A stretch of 64,000 nucleotides of DNA. Source: Leifsonia sp. Root1293. Lineage in GTDB: Bacteria > Actinomycetota > Actinomycetes > Actinomycetales > Microbacteriaceae. The notes beneath the pieces were generated by a model that saw nothing but the letters and a program-made list of their open reading frames with translations, did not search any database and was not told the DNA's origin. Location: assembly GCF_001425325.1 (NCBI RefSeq), contig NZ_LMEH01000001.1:1392688-1456687 (forward strand), in the 5' to 3' direction. The translations under genes and the position numbers were made by a program. This document shows positions 12,191 through 19,489 of the stretch, piece after piece. Each line of letters starts with the position of its first letter. Within the stretch, counting starts at the first letter, position 1.

Positions 12191-12562
12191 CTACTCGCCG
12201 ACGATGGCCGAGTACTCGTCGTAGGAGAGCAGGGCGGGGAGCTCGGTGAAGGTCACCTTGATGAGCCATCCGTCTCCGAAGGGATCCGAGTTCACCAGCT
12301 CAGGGGTGTCGACGACGGCGTCGTTGATCTCGGCGACGGTTCCATCGATCGGCGCGAACAGTTCGCCGACCGACTTCGTCGACTCGATCTCTCCCACGAC
12401 GACCCCGCCCTCGACCTGGGTGCCGACGGCCGGCAGGTCGACGAACACGACGTCGCCGAGCTTGTCCGCGGCGTAGGCGGTGATTCCGACTGTCGCGGTG
12501 TCGCCGTCGACGAGCACCCACTCGTGCTCTGCGGTGTACTGGAGCGTGGTCTTGTCAGCCAT
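12191..12562 (-). CDS. gcvH: glycine cleavage system H protein
   Basis: The lipoylated carrier protein that shuttles the aminomethyl intermediate between GcvP, GcvT and lipoamide dehydrogenase. The 123 residues are standard. The lipoylation site is Lys63 in [13 protein letters not shown]. The ATG has a GAGAGGA ribosome-binding site. It sits 46 bases after gcvT and 47 before gcvP on the same strand. The L-protein gene (lpd) is not in the window, as is usual because it is shared with other complexes. Confidence 0.97.
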   Translation of the reverse strand: MADKTTLQYTAEHEWVLVDGDTATVGITAYAADKLGDVVFVDLPAVGTQVEGGVVVGEIESTKSVGELFAPIDGTVAEINDAVVDTPELVNSDPFGDGWLIKVTFTELPALLSYDEYSAIVGE

Positions 12563-12608
12563 GATGGCGTCCTCTCAGGAGTTGGAACTCGGGGGTGATG
12601 ATTGCTGG

Positions 12609-13730
12609 CTACTTCTGGCGCTTGTAGAACGGAAGGGCGACGACGGATGCGGGGATCCGTGTGCCGCGTACATCGATGAACACCGCGCTTCCGACCTCGG
12701 AGGACGCGGCATCGACGTAGGCCATGGCGATGGGGTGGCCGAGCGTGGGCGACAGGGCCCCGCTCGTGATCACGCCGACAGGTGCGGCGTCGGGCTCGGA
12801 GGACGCGTACACCTCGTAGTCGGCGCGACCCGCGCGCTTGCCGTCGGCCGTCAGCCCGACGAGAACGCGGGCGTCGGCTGACGGACCGGCCTCGATGGCT
12901 GCGCGACCGACGAAGTCGCCGTCCTTGGTGAGCGCGACGACGCGGCCGAGACCGGCCTGCACGGGGAAGGTGTCGAGTCCGAGCTCGTGCCCGTAGAGCG
13001 GCATGCCCGCTTCGAGGCGCAGGGTGTCGCGGCTGGCGAGGCCGGCCGGCACGAGTCCGTGCTCGGCGCCGGCCTGGGTGATGGCCACCCACAGCCGGGC
13101 GGCGGCATCCGTTCGGATGTAGAGCTCGAAGCCGTCCTCGCCTGTGTAGCCCGTGCGGCCGATGAAGACGGGGACGCCCTCGAAGTAGCCCTCGCTCGAC
13201 CAGTAGTACTTGAGGTCGGCGAGCGGGGTGCCGAGCTCGGTGATCGCCGTGACGGCTTCCAGGATGGTGCGGGCGTTCGGGCCCTGCACGGCGATGAGGG
13301 CGATGTCGTCGCTCTGGTCCTCGACGCGCACGTCGAAGTCGGCCGCGCGCTCGGTGAGGGCGGCGGCGGCGGCCTCGCGATTGCCGGCATTGGCGACGAC
13401 GAGGAACTTCTCCGCGCCCAGGCGGTAGACGACGAGATCGTCGATGATTCCGCCGGATTCGGCCAGCAGCAGGCTGTACTTCGCCTGGCCGACCGCGATG
13501 ACGCTGAGCTTTCCGGCGAGGGCGTAGTCGAGGTAGGCGGCGGCATCCGGTCCCTCGACGAGGATCTCGGCCATGTGCGAGATGTCGAAGATGCCGGCGG
13601 CTGTGCGCACGGCGTGGTGCTCGGCGAGATCGCTGGAGTAGCGCACCGGCATCTGCCAGCCGCCGAAGTCGGTGAAACCGGCACCCGCGGTGACGTGCAG
13701 GTCGTGCAGGGGGCTGAGACGATCGGACAC
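12609..13730 (-). CDS. gcvT: aminomethyltransferase, T-protein of glycine cleavage
   Basis: Transfers the methylene group from aminomethyl-lipoyl-GcvH to tetrahydrofolate and releases ammonia. The 373-residue protein has the expected GCV_T folate-binding domain (for example SHMAEILVEGPDA, SLLLAESGGIIDDL and GRTGYTGEDGFELY) and C-terminal barrel. The start is GTG, preceded by GGAGAA. It is the first gene of the operon, and its leader carries a tandem glycine riboswitch, so expression should rise with intracellular glycine. Confidence 0.96.
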   Translation of the reverse strand: MSDRLSPLHDLHVTAGAGFTDFGGWQMPVRYSSDLAEHHAVRTAAGIFDISHMAEILVEGPDAAAYLDYALAGKLSVIAVGQAKYSLLLAESGGIIDDLVVYRLGAEKFLVVANAGNREAAAAALTERAADFDVRVEDQSDDIALIAVQGPNARTILEAVTAITELGTPLADLKYYWSSEGYFEGVPVFIGRTGYTGEDGFELYIRTDAAARLWVAITQAGAEHGLVPAGLASRDTLRLEAGMPLYGHELGLDTFPVQAGLGRVVALTKDGDFVGRAAIEAGPSADARVLVGLTADGKRAGRADYEVYASSEPDAAPVGVITSGALSPTLGHPIAMAYVDAASSEVGSAVFIDVRGTRIPASVVALPFYKRQK

Positions 13731-13757
13731 GAGTTCTCCAGAGTGTGCGCAGAAGGC

Positions 13758-13771
13758 GCGACCGAAGTCGC
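13758..13771 (-). promoter_or_regulatory. UUCG-capped hairpin between riboswitch and gcvT
   Basis: GCGAC-TTCG-GTCGC on the minus strand forms a 5-bp stem with a very stable tetraloop, directly after the second glycine aptamer and about 28 bases before the gcvT start. It has no T-run. It may belong to the expression platform or act as a spacer element; the sequence does not show which. Confidence 0.4.
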
Positions 13772-13772
13772 T

Positions 13773-13965
13773 GGGAACTCCCCCTCTGTCATTGGCCTGA
13801 GAGTTTCACCCGGCGCGCGAGGCGCTCGGACTTTCACCGTCGGCGGGATGTCGCGAAGCGACATCCGCTTTTCAGAGCGGCCTCGTTCTTGCGGTGTAGT
13901 GACCTGAGAGATTGGCGGGGAGGCTTGCTCCGTCGGTGCCGGCTGATCCGGCTCTCCCGCAAGGC
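13773..13965 (-). promoter_or_regulatory. tandem glycine riboswitch
   Basis: The gcvT leader contains both glycine aptamers in their canonical order. Aptamer 1 has GCGGGAGAG, then CACCGACGGAGCAAGC, CCCCGCCAAT and CTCTCAGGT. A short linker with ACCGCAAGAACGAG starts aptamer 2, which has CCGACGGTGAAAGTCC, GAAACTCTCAGGCCAAT and GACAGAGGGGGAG. These are the hallmark glycine-riboswitch sequences. Glycine binding normally turns on the cleavage operon. No obvious T-tailed terminator follows, so control may act on translation or a non-canonical terminator. Confidence 0.93.
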
Positions 13966-14026
13966 GTCGATGGCCCGATATGCGATTGTGCGGACAGTCT
14001 ACCGGGTGGACCGGCCGGTCCCGCGA

Positions 14027-14695
14027 TCAGCCACCGACGATCTCCGGGTGCGAGATTGCCCAGATCACCACGATGAAGAAGCAGACGTTCACGACCGCCG
14101 TGATCCAGAACTCTGTGCGGAAGCTCCGTTTCGTCGTCTTGTGGCGGAACACCTGCTGCGCCACGATGGCGCCCGGCCAACCTCCGAACAGTCCGAGCGC
14201 GAGCAGCGTCACCTCCGGCACCCGTCGGTCTCCGGTGCGGGCCGCCCGCTTGTCCCTCCAGTACATGAGGAGTGCGATGGCGCTCATGACGCCGTACTGC
14301 ACCCAGATCCAGGTGGGCACACCCCACGAGAGAGCGATGCCGGCCCAGATCGCCCCGAAGAAGAGGCCGGCGACCATGCTCGAGCGGGCTCCCGGTCGGG
14401 AGCCGATTCCGCTGGTCATCGACGGTTCGCGCTCCTGCGACCGCACCGAGCTCGTCCGAGTGCTCGACACCTGGGGGACGATCTGCACTCCCGCCGCCCT
14501 CGACCGGCCGTCGGGGGCGGCCTCGATCGAGAACCGGATCCCGTCCCCGGTGACAGGTCGGACCGATCGATCGGTGAACGCATTGATGTGCACGAAGAGC
14601 GGGCGACTCCCGTCGCGCAGGTCCACGAAGCCGTAGCCCTTTCCGTCGTTCCACGACGAGAGGATTCCGGTGTACTCGAACGTCGTGCGCGCCAT
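14027..14695 (-). CDS. cold-shock-domain protein fused to a DUF1294 membrane domain
   Basis: A 222-residue two-domain protein. Residues 1-66 form a cold-shock/OB-fold domain with an RNP-like GYGFVDLRDGSRPLFVHINAF pattern. A polar linker (about 67-100) follows, then a DUF1294-like membrane domain of four hydrophobic segments with YWRDKRAA and FGGWPGAIVAQQVFRHKTTKRSF, which are typical of that family. The cellular role of DUF1294 is unknown; the fusion is a known arrangement and may link nucleic acid binding to the membrane. The ATG at 14695 begins the cold-shock domain, but the ribosome-binding site is weak. Confidence 0.85.
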   Translation of the reverse strand: MARTTFEYTGILSSWNDGKGYGFVDLRDGSRPLFVHINAFTDRSVRPVTGDGIRFSIEAAPDGRSRAAGVQIVPQVSSTRTSSVRSQEREPSMTSGIGSRPGARSSMVAGLFFGAIWAGIALSWGVPTWIWVQYGVMSAIALLMYWRDKRAARTGDRRVPEVTLLALGLFGGWPGAIVAQQVFRHKTTKRSFRTEFWITAVVNVCFFIVVIWAISHPEIVGG

Positions 14696-14759
14696 AGGCG
14701 AGAGCGTATCGGCACGACCGAGCGATGATGCACATTCTTCGATTGGAGTTCGGGTCGAG

Positions 14760-14794
14760 ATGACTGTAAGGTGGGTTCCATGAGTTACGGTCAT
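14760..14794 (+). promoter_or_regulatory. candidate NrtR operator overlapping the nrtR start
   Basis: An imperfect inverted repeat, ATGACTGTAA (14760-14769) and TTACGGTCAT (14785-14794), matches at 9 of 10 positions across a 15-base spacer. It covers the ribosome-binding site and start codon of the first gene of the nad operon. A regulator bound here could block both transcription and translation initiation, giving autoregulation. The assignment to NrtR rests on position and symmetry; the operator consensus was not checked. Confidence 0.5.
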
Positions 14795-15622
14795 TCCGAC
14801 CTTTACTCGAATCGCGACGAACGGATGCGGAAGATGGCCGGATCGGATGCGACACCCGAGCGGGCCGCGGGCGCCGGGAACGATGCCGCCCTCGCCGTGT
14901 CGACGGTCATCTTCGCCCTGCGTCCGCACGAGACGACGGGGCGCATGACGCTCTGGATCCCCCTCGTGCGCCGCACGCGGAACCCGCAGAAGGACCTCTG
15001 GGCCCTGCCCGGCGGCTGGCTCCCCGTCGACGAGGAGCTCGTGAGCGCTGCCGCGCGCACCCTGGGCGAGACCACGGGCCTCGCCCCGACCTACCTGGAG
15101 CAGCTCTACACCTTCGGAGAGTTGGAGCGCTCCCCCGGCCGCCGCGTCGTGTCGGTGGTCTACTGGGCCATGGTGCAGTCCGCCGAGGCCGAGCGCGCCT
15201 CGGAGAGCGAGAACGTGCGCTGGTTCGTGGCCGACGAACTGCCGCGGCTCGCCTTCGACCACAACCGCATCATCGACTACGCCCTCTGGCGCCTGCGCAC
15301 GAAGGTGGAGTACGCCGCCATCGCCCATGCCTTCCTCGGTGCCACCTTCACCCTGGCCGAGCTCCGCGAGGTGCACGAGGCCGTGCTGCAGCGCCACATC
15401 GATCCCGCGAACTTCCGGCGCACCGTCGAAGCCTCGGGAACCGTCGTGGCGACGGGCGAGGTCGTCGCGGGCACCAGACACCGCCCGCCGCGGCTCTACC
15501 GCTACGACGCGTCCATCGACCTCGCCGACCGCGGACCCCTCGGTCCCGAGTCGGTCGCAGGGGCAGAGGCCGCCGGCAGAACCTCCACTCCGTCCGTTCC
15601 ACACACAGGAGAACAGCGATGA
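14780..15622 (+). CDS. nrtR: NUDIX-domain transcriptional regulator, NrtR type
   Basis: A 280-residue protein with a NUDIX fold (about residues 20-155) followed by a winged-helix segment (about 160-230, KVEYAAIAHAFLGATFTLAELREVHEAV). The Nudix box is degenerate (GGWLPVDEELVSAAARTLGE; the usual REExxE core is lost), as in NrtR repressors that sense ADP-ribose-type NAD derivatives instead of hydrolysing them. An upstream GTG at 14771 is possible, but AAGGTGG fits the ATG at 14780. It is the first gene of the operon and its stop overlaps nadA by 4 bases. An active ADP-ribose pyrophosphatase is the alternative. Confidence 0.82.
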   Translation: MSYGHSDLYSNRDERMRKMAGSDATPERAAGAGNDAALAVSTVIFALRPHETTGRMTLWIPLVRRTRNPQKDLWALPGGWLPVDEELVSAAARTLGETTGLAPTYLEQLYTFGELERSPGRRVVSVVYWAMVQSAEAERASESENVRWFVADELPRLAFDHNRIIDYALWRLRTKVEYAAIAHAFLGATFTLAELREVHEAVLQRHIDPANFRRTVEASGTVVATGEVVAGTRHRPPRLYRYDASIDLADRGPLGPESVAGAEAAGRTSTPSVPHTGEQR

Positions 15623-17016
15623 CACTCTCGCGCATCGAGTTCGGCGGGGCATCGGTCGATGCATCCGTCGACCGCACCATCCAGCTGGTCCAGGCCGGTC
15701 GGGCCGAGGGAAGCACCTGCTCCCCCGATCTCGCCGCCGGACCGTGGGAGTTCGACGCCGGCCCCCTCGGCTACGGCCCCGGATCATCGATGGGCGACGT
15801 GATCCCCGTCGGCTCGCCGCGACAGGGCGAGCTGCCCGCCGTCTACCGCACGGCATCCGCTGATGAGCTCGATGCCCGCATCCGTGCCGCCAAGGCCACC
15901 CTCGGCGAGCGCGTCGTCATCCTGGGGCATTTCTACCAGCGCGACGAGGTCGTCGCCTACGCGGACTTCGTGGGCGACTCGTTTCAGTTGGCAAATGCGG
16001 CCAAGTCGAAGCCCGACGCGGAGGCCATCATCTTCTGCGGCGTGCACTTCATGGCCGAGACCGCCGACCTGCTGTCTCGTCCGGAGCAGGCGGTCATCCT
16101 GCCGAACCTCGCCGCCGGCTGCTCGATGGCCGACATGGCCGACATCGACTCGGTGCAGGAGTGCTGGGAGCAGCTCGAGGCCCTGTACGGCACGGAGCCG
16201 GATGCCGACGGCCGGGTTCCCGTCATCCCGGTGACGTACATGAACTCGTCGGCAGCCCTCAAGGGCTTCTGCGGCGAGCACGGCGGCATCGTCTGCACCT
16301 CCTCGAACGCCGAAACCGTGCTGGCGTGGGCATTCGAGCGCGGTCAGCGGGTGCTGTTCTTCCCCGACCAGCACCTCGGCCGCAACACCGCGAAGGCCAT
16401 GGGGGTGTCCCTCGACCGGATGCCGATGTGGAACCCGCGCAAGGCCCTCGGCGGCTCGAGCGCGACCGACCTGCTCGACGCCCAGGTCATCCTGTGGCAC
16501 GGCTTCTGCAGCGTGCACCGCAGATTCACCGTCGACCAGATCGCGCAGGCCCGCATCGATCACCCCGACGTGCGCGTGATCGTGCACCCCGAGTGCCCGA
16601 TGGCGGTGGTCGATGCAGCAGACGAGTACGGCTCGACGGACTACATCACCAAGGCCATCGCGGCTGCCCCGGCCGGCTCGACCTTCGCCATCGGCACCGA
16701 GATCAATCTGGTCCAGCGCCTCGCGGCGCAGTACCCGCAGCACACCATCTTCTGCCTGGACCCGGTGATCTGCCCCTGCTCCACGATGTACCGCATCCAC
16801 CCCGGCTACCTGGGCTGGGTGCTCGAGGCCCTCGTCGGCTCCGCTGGGCGTCCCGCCGAGGTGCTCAACCGCATCACGGTGGGCGACGACGTCGCCGCTC
16901 CGGCACGCGTCGCCCTCGAACGGATGCTCGCCGCCAGGCCGCCGGCATCCGGTGGCGGATCGGCATCCGTCGCGGCTCCGACTCCTGCCCCGGCAGCCCC
17001 GGTCGTCGGAGCCTGA
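15619..17016 (+). CDS. nadA: quinolinate synthase NadA
   Basis: Condenses iminoaspartate with dihydroxyacetone phosphate to quinolinate, using a [4Fe-4S] cluster. The 465 residues include the three domain repeats; candidate cluster cysteines are Cys140 (FCGVHFMAET), Cys226 (GGIVCTSSNA) and one of Cys385/Cys387 (DPVICPCSTMYR). HFYQRDE at 104-110 binds substrate. The protein is long because of about 85 extra N-terminal residues and an Ala/Pro/Ser-rich C-terminal tail. It is coupled to nrtR by an ATGA overlap and lies 2 bases before nadB. Confidence 0.96.
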   Translation: MTLSRIEFGGASVDASVDRTIQLVQAGRAEGSTCSPDLAAGPWEFDAGPLGYGPGSSMGDVIPVGSPRQGELPAVYRTASADELDARIRAAKATLGERVVILGHFYQRDEVVAYADFVGDSFQLANAAKSKPDAEAIIFCGVHFMAETADLLSRPEQAVILPNLAAGCSMADMADIDSVQECWEQLEALYGTEPDADGRVPVIPVTYMNSSAALKGFCGEHGGIVCTSSNAETVLAWAFERGQRVLFFPDQHLGRNTAKAMGVSLDRMPMWNPRKALGGSSATDLLDAQVILWHGFCSVHRRFTVDQIAQARIDHPDVRVIVHPECPMAVVDAADEYGSTDYITKAIAAAPAGSTFAIGTEINLVQRLAAQYPQHTIFCLDPVICPCSTMYRIHPGYLGWVLEALVGSAGRPAEVLNRITVGDDVAAPARVALERMLAARPPASGGGSASVAAPTPAPAAPVVGA

Positions 17017-17018
17017 TC

Positions 17019-18611
17019 ATGCACGTGCTGGTGATCGGCAGCGGCCTCGCGGGGCTGTTCGCGGCTGTGCGCGCCACGGATGCCGGCCATGCCGTCACGC
17101 TCGTGACGAAGGGCGCCCTGGCGGAGAGCAACACCGCCTACGCCCAGGGCGGCATCGCTGCGGCGCTGTTCCCCGACGACTCGGCTGATGCCCACCTTCT
17201 CGACACGCTGAGCGCCGGTGACGGCCTCTGCGATGTGGACGCCGCCCGCGTGCTCGTCGAGGAGGGACCAGCACGGGTGCGCGACCTCATCCGGTTCGGC
17301 GTCGCATTCGACGGCGATGCGTCTGGCTCCGGCCTGGCGCGTGGACTGGAGGCCGCACACCGCCGGGCCAGGGTGCTGCACGCCGGAGGAGATGCGACGG
17401 GCTCGGCCATCGAACGCGCCCTGATCTCGACGGTGCGCCAGCGCGCCGCCGTCGTGCACGAGTACACGATGCTCGTCGACCTGCTGACGGATGCCGGCAC
17501 CGTGGTGGGCGCCCTGGTGCAGGGGCCGGCCGGAATCGGGCCGCAGCCGCTGTCGCGCTGGGAGATCCGGGCGGATGCCGTCATCCTGGCGACCGGCGGT
17601 GCCGGGCAGCTGTACAGGCACACCACCAATCCGGCGGTCGCGACAGGCGACGGAGCCGCCGCTGCCTGGCGGGCCGGGGCGCGCATGGCGGACCTCGAGT
17701 TCCTCCAGTTCCACCCGACCGCCCTGGCCGTGCCGGGCACGCCGCTCGTCTCGGAGGCCGTCCGTGGCGAGGGCGCCGTGCTGCGCAACGCCCACGGCGA
17801 GCGCTTCATGCTCGACGTGCATCCGCTCGCCGAGCTCGCTCCCCGAGACGTCGTCGCCCGGGCCATCGCGGTCGAGATGGCCGCGCAGGGCGGGGAGCCG
17901 GTGCTTCTCGACGCCACCGCCATCGGACGCGGGGCACTCGAGGCGCGGTTCCCGACGATCACGGCGGCCTGCCGGGCGACCGGCTACGACTGGGCGGTGC
18001 AGCCGGTTCCGGTCTCTCCTGCCGCTCACTACTGGATGGGCGGCGTCGCGACGGACAGCTGGGGACGCACGTCGCTCGCCGGCCTCCACGCCGTCGGGGA
18101 GGTCGCCTGCACGGGGGTTCACGGCGCCAACAGGCTGGCATCGAATTCTCTGCTCGAGGCGGCGGTCTTCGCCGATCGGGCCGTGCGCGATCTCGGGACC
18201 GCCTCCGACGTCACCCCTCCTGGAAAGCGAGGACTTTCCGAGCCGGAGGTGCCCTCTTCGCACGCCCCGGACGGCGTGTCGGCCGAAATCTCCTCGCTTT
18301 CCAGCCCCGACGCCGGCCTCCGCCGGTCGGTGCAGGCGCTCCTCTGGGAGCATGCCGGCGTGCTGCGCTCCGGCGACGGCCTGCGGCAGGCCCGAGACGC
18401 CCTCGCCGCGCTCTCCAGACCCGACACCGCTGCGACGCGAACGGGATCAGTTCTCGAGGATGCCAACCTGCTCGACCTCGCCCGTCTCATCGTCGACGCC
18501 GCTCTCGCCCGCGAGGAATCGCGCGGCGCCCACTTCCGCACCGACTTCCCCGTCGCGAACCCGCAGCTCGCGGTTCGTGCACCCCTCCGAGAGGACTCGC
18601 TCGCATGCTGA
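17019..18611 (+). CDS. nadB: L-aspartate oxidase NadB
   Basis: An FAD enzyme that oxidises L-aspartate to iminoaspartate for NadA. It has 530 residues: FAD-binding GSGLAGLFAA at the N-terminus, NTAYAQGGIAAAL, the capping domain, and EFLQFHPTAL and HYWMGGV in the active-site region, with GVHGANRLASNSLLEA near the end of the flavin domain. A C-terminal helical domain follows. Codons about 401-429 consist entirely of a palindromic repeat element, encoding an extra linker between the two domains without breaking the frame. It starts 2 bases after nadA and overlaps nadC by 7. Confidence 0.95.
   Translation: MHVLVIGSGLAGLFAAVRATDAGHAVTLVTKGALAESNTAYAQGGIAAALFPDDSADAHLLDTLSAGDGLCDVDAARVLVEEGPARVRDLIRFGVAFDGDASGSGLARGLEAAHRRARVLHAGGDATGSAIERALISTVRQRAAVVHEYTMLVDLLTDAGTVVGALVQGPAGIGPQPLSRWEIRADAVILATGGAGQLYRHTTNPAVATGDGAAAAWRAGARMADLEFLQFHPTALAVPGTPLVSEAVRGEGAVLRNAHGERFMLDVHPLAELAPRDVVARAIAVEMAAQGGEPVLLDATAIGRGALEARFPTITAACRATGYDWAVQPVPVSPAAHYWMGGVATDSWGRTSLAGLHAVGEVACTGVHGANRLASNSLLEAAVFADRAVRDLGTASDVTPPGKRGLSEPEVPSSHAPDGVSAEISSLSSPDAGLRRSVQALLWEHAGVLRSGDGLRQARDALAALSRPDTAATRTGSVLEDANLLDLARLIVDAALAREESRGAHFRTDFPVANPQLAVRAPLREDSLAC
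18220..18304 (-). repeat. palindromic repeat element, copy A, inside nadB
   Basis: An 85-bp element with perfect 14-bp terminal inverted repeats, CTGGAAAGCGAGGA and TCCTCGCTTTCCAG. One end contains the sub-hairpin GGAAAG-CGAGGA-CTTTCC, and the middle has a CACGCC/GGCGTG stem. Its layout and terminal sequence match the element at 56219-56302 in opposite orientation, including a 20-base identity. It is translated as part of nadB, encoding a Ser/Pro-rich linker. No transposase is present, so it would be a non-autonomous or REP-like repeat. Confidence 0.75.
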
Positions 18612-19489
18612 CCCCCGCCGCCATCGACCGCATCGTGGCCGCAGCCCTCGAGGAGGACGCCCCGTGGGGCGACATCACCTCCGCCACCCTCATTCCGGAG
18701 ACCGCGACGGCCACGGCCCAGCTGGTGGCGCGCGAGCCCGGGGTCTTCAGCGGAGCCCGCGTGTTCGAGGCGGCGTTCCGGCTCACCGACCCGCGGGTGT
18801 CGGTGGCGCTCACGGCATCAGACGGCGAATCCTTCGACACCGGCGCGGTGCTGGCGGAGGTCACGGGCCCCGCGCGCGGCATCCTGCAGGCCGAACGGAT
18901 CGGTCTCAACTTCGTGCAGCGCATGGCCGGCATCGCCACCCTCACCGCCCGCTACGTCGCCGAGACCGCCGGCACCGATGCCCGCATCGTCGACACCCGC
19001 AAGACGACGCCGGGCCTGCGGGTGCTCGAGCGGCAGGCCGTGCGCGACGGCGGCGGCCGCAACCACCGGCATTCGCTCTCCGACGCCGTGATGGCGAAGG
19101 ACAACCACCTCGCCGTGCTCACCGCCGGTGGACTGTCGGTGACGGATGCGCTGCTCGCCGTTCGCGCCGCCCTGTCGCACACGACGCACCTCGAGGTCGA
19201 AGTCGATCGCATCGACCAGATCGAGCCCGTGCTCGCGGCCGGGATCGACACGATCATGCTCGACAACTTCTCTCCCGAGCTGCTCCGGCAGGGCGTGGCG
19301 CTGGTGGGCGGCCGTGCCATCGTCGAGGCCAGCGGCGGCGTCACCCTCGACACGGTGCGGGCGATCGCCGCCACCGGCGTCGACGTCATCTCGGTCGGCG
19401 CGCTCACGCACTCGGTTCGCTCCCTCGACCTCGGGCTCGACGTCGTGATCGAGACGCCAGCACCGGGATCGACTCCGGCGACGCCGTGA
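18605..19489 (+). CDS. nadC: nicotinate-nucleotide pyrophosphorylase (carboxylating) NadC
   Basis: Converts quinolinate and PRPP to nicotinate mononucleotide, CO2 and pyrophosphate. The 294 residues carry the family signatures EEDAPWGDITS near the N-terminus, DTRKTTPGLRVLERQAVRDGG and NHRHSLSDAVMAKDNH in the active site, EVEVDRIDQIEP and LDNFSPE. Its start overlaps nadB by 7 bases, and the desulfurase gene overlaps its stop. This completes aspartate to NaMN synthesis within the operon. Confidence 0.97.
   Translation: MLTPAAIDRIVAAALEEDAPWGDITSATLIPETATATAQLVAREPGVFSGARVFEAAFRLTDPRVSVALTASDGESFDTGAVLAEVTGPARGILQAERIGLNFVQRMAGIATLTARYVAETAGTDARIVDTRKTTPGLRVLERQAVRDGGGRNHRHSLSDAVMAKDNHLAVLTAGGLSVTDALLAVRAALSHTTHLEVEVDRIDQIEPVLAAGIDTIMLDNFSPELLRQGVALVGGRAIVEASGGVTLDTVRAIAATGVDVISVGALTHSVRSLDLGLDVVIETPAPGSTPATP

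Noticed and set aside
12144-12269. Upstream extension of gcvP
   Set aside because: The extra 42 residues overlap gcvH, are Arg/His-rich and not found in P-proteins; the ATG at 12143 fits the conserved start.
13872-14855. A 327-codon minus-strand frame across the riboswitch and the cold-shock gene
   Set aside because: It overlaps the glycine aptamers and a clearly coding frame in another phase; no protein-like features.
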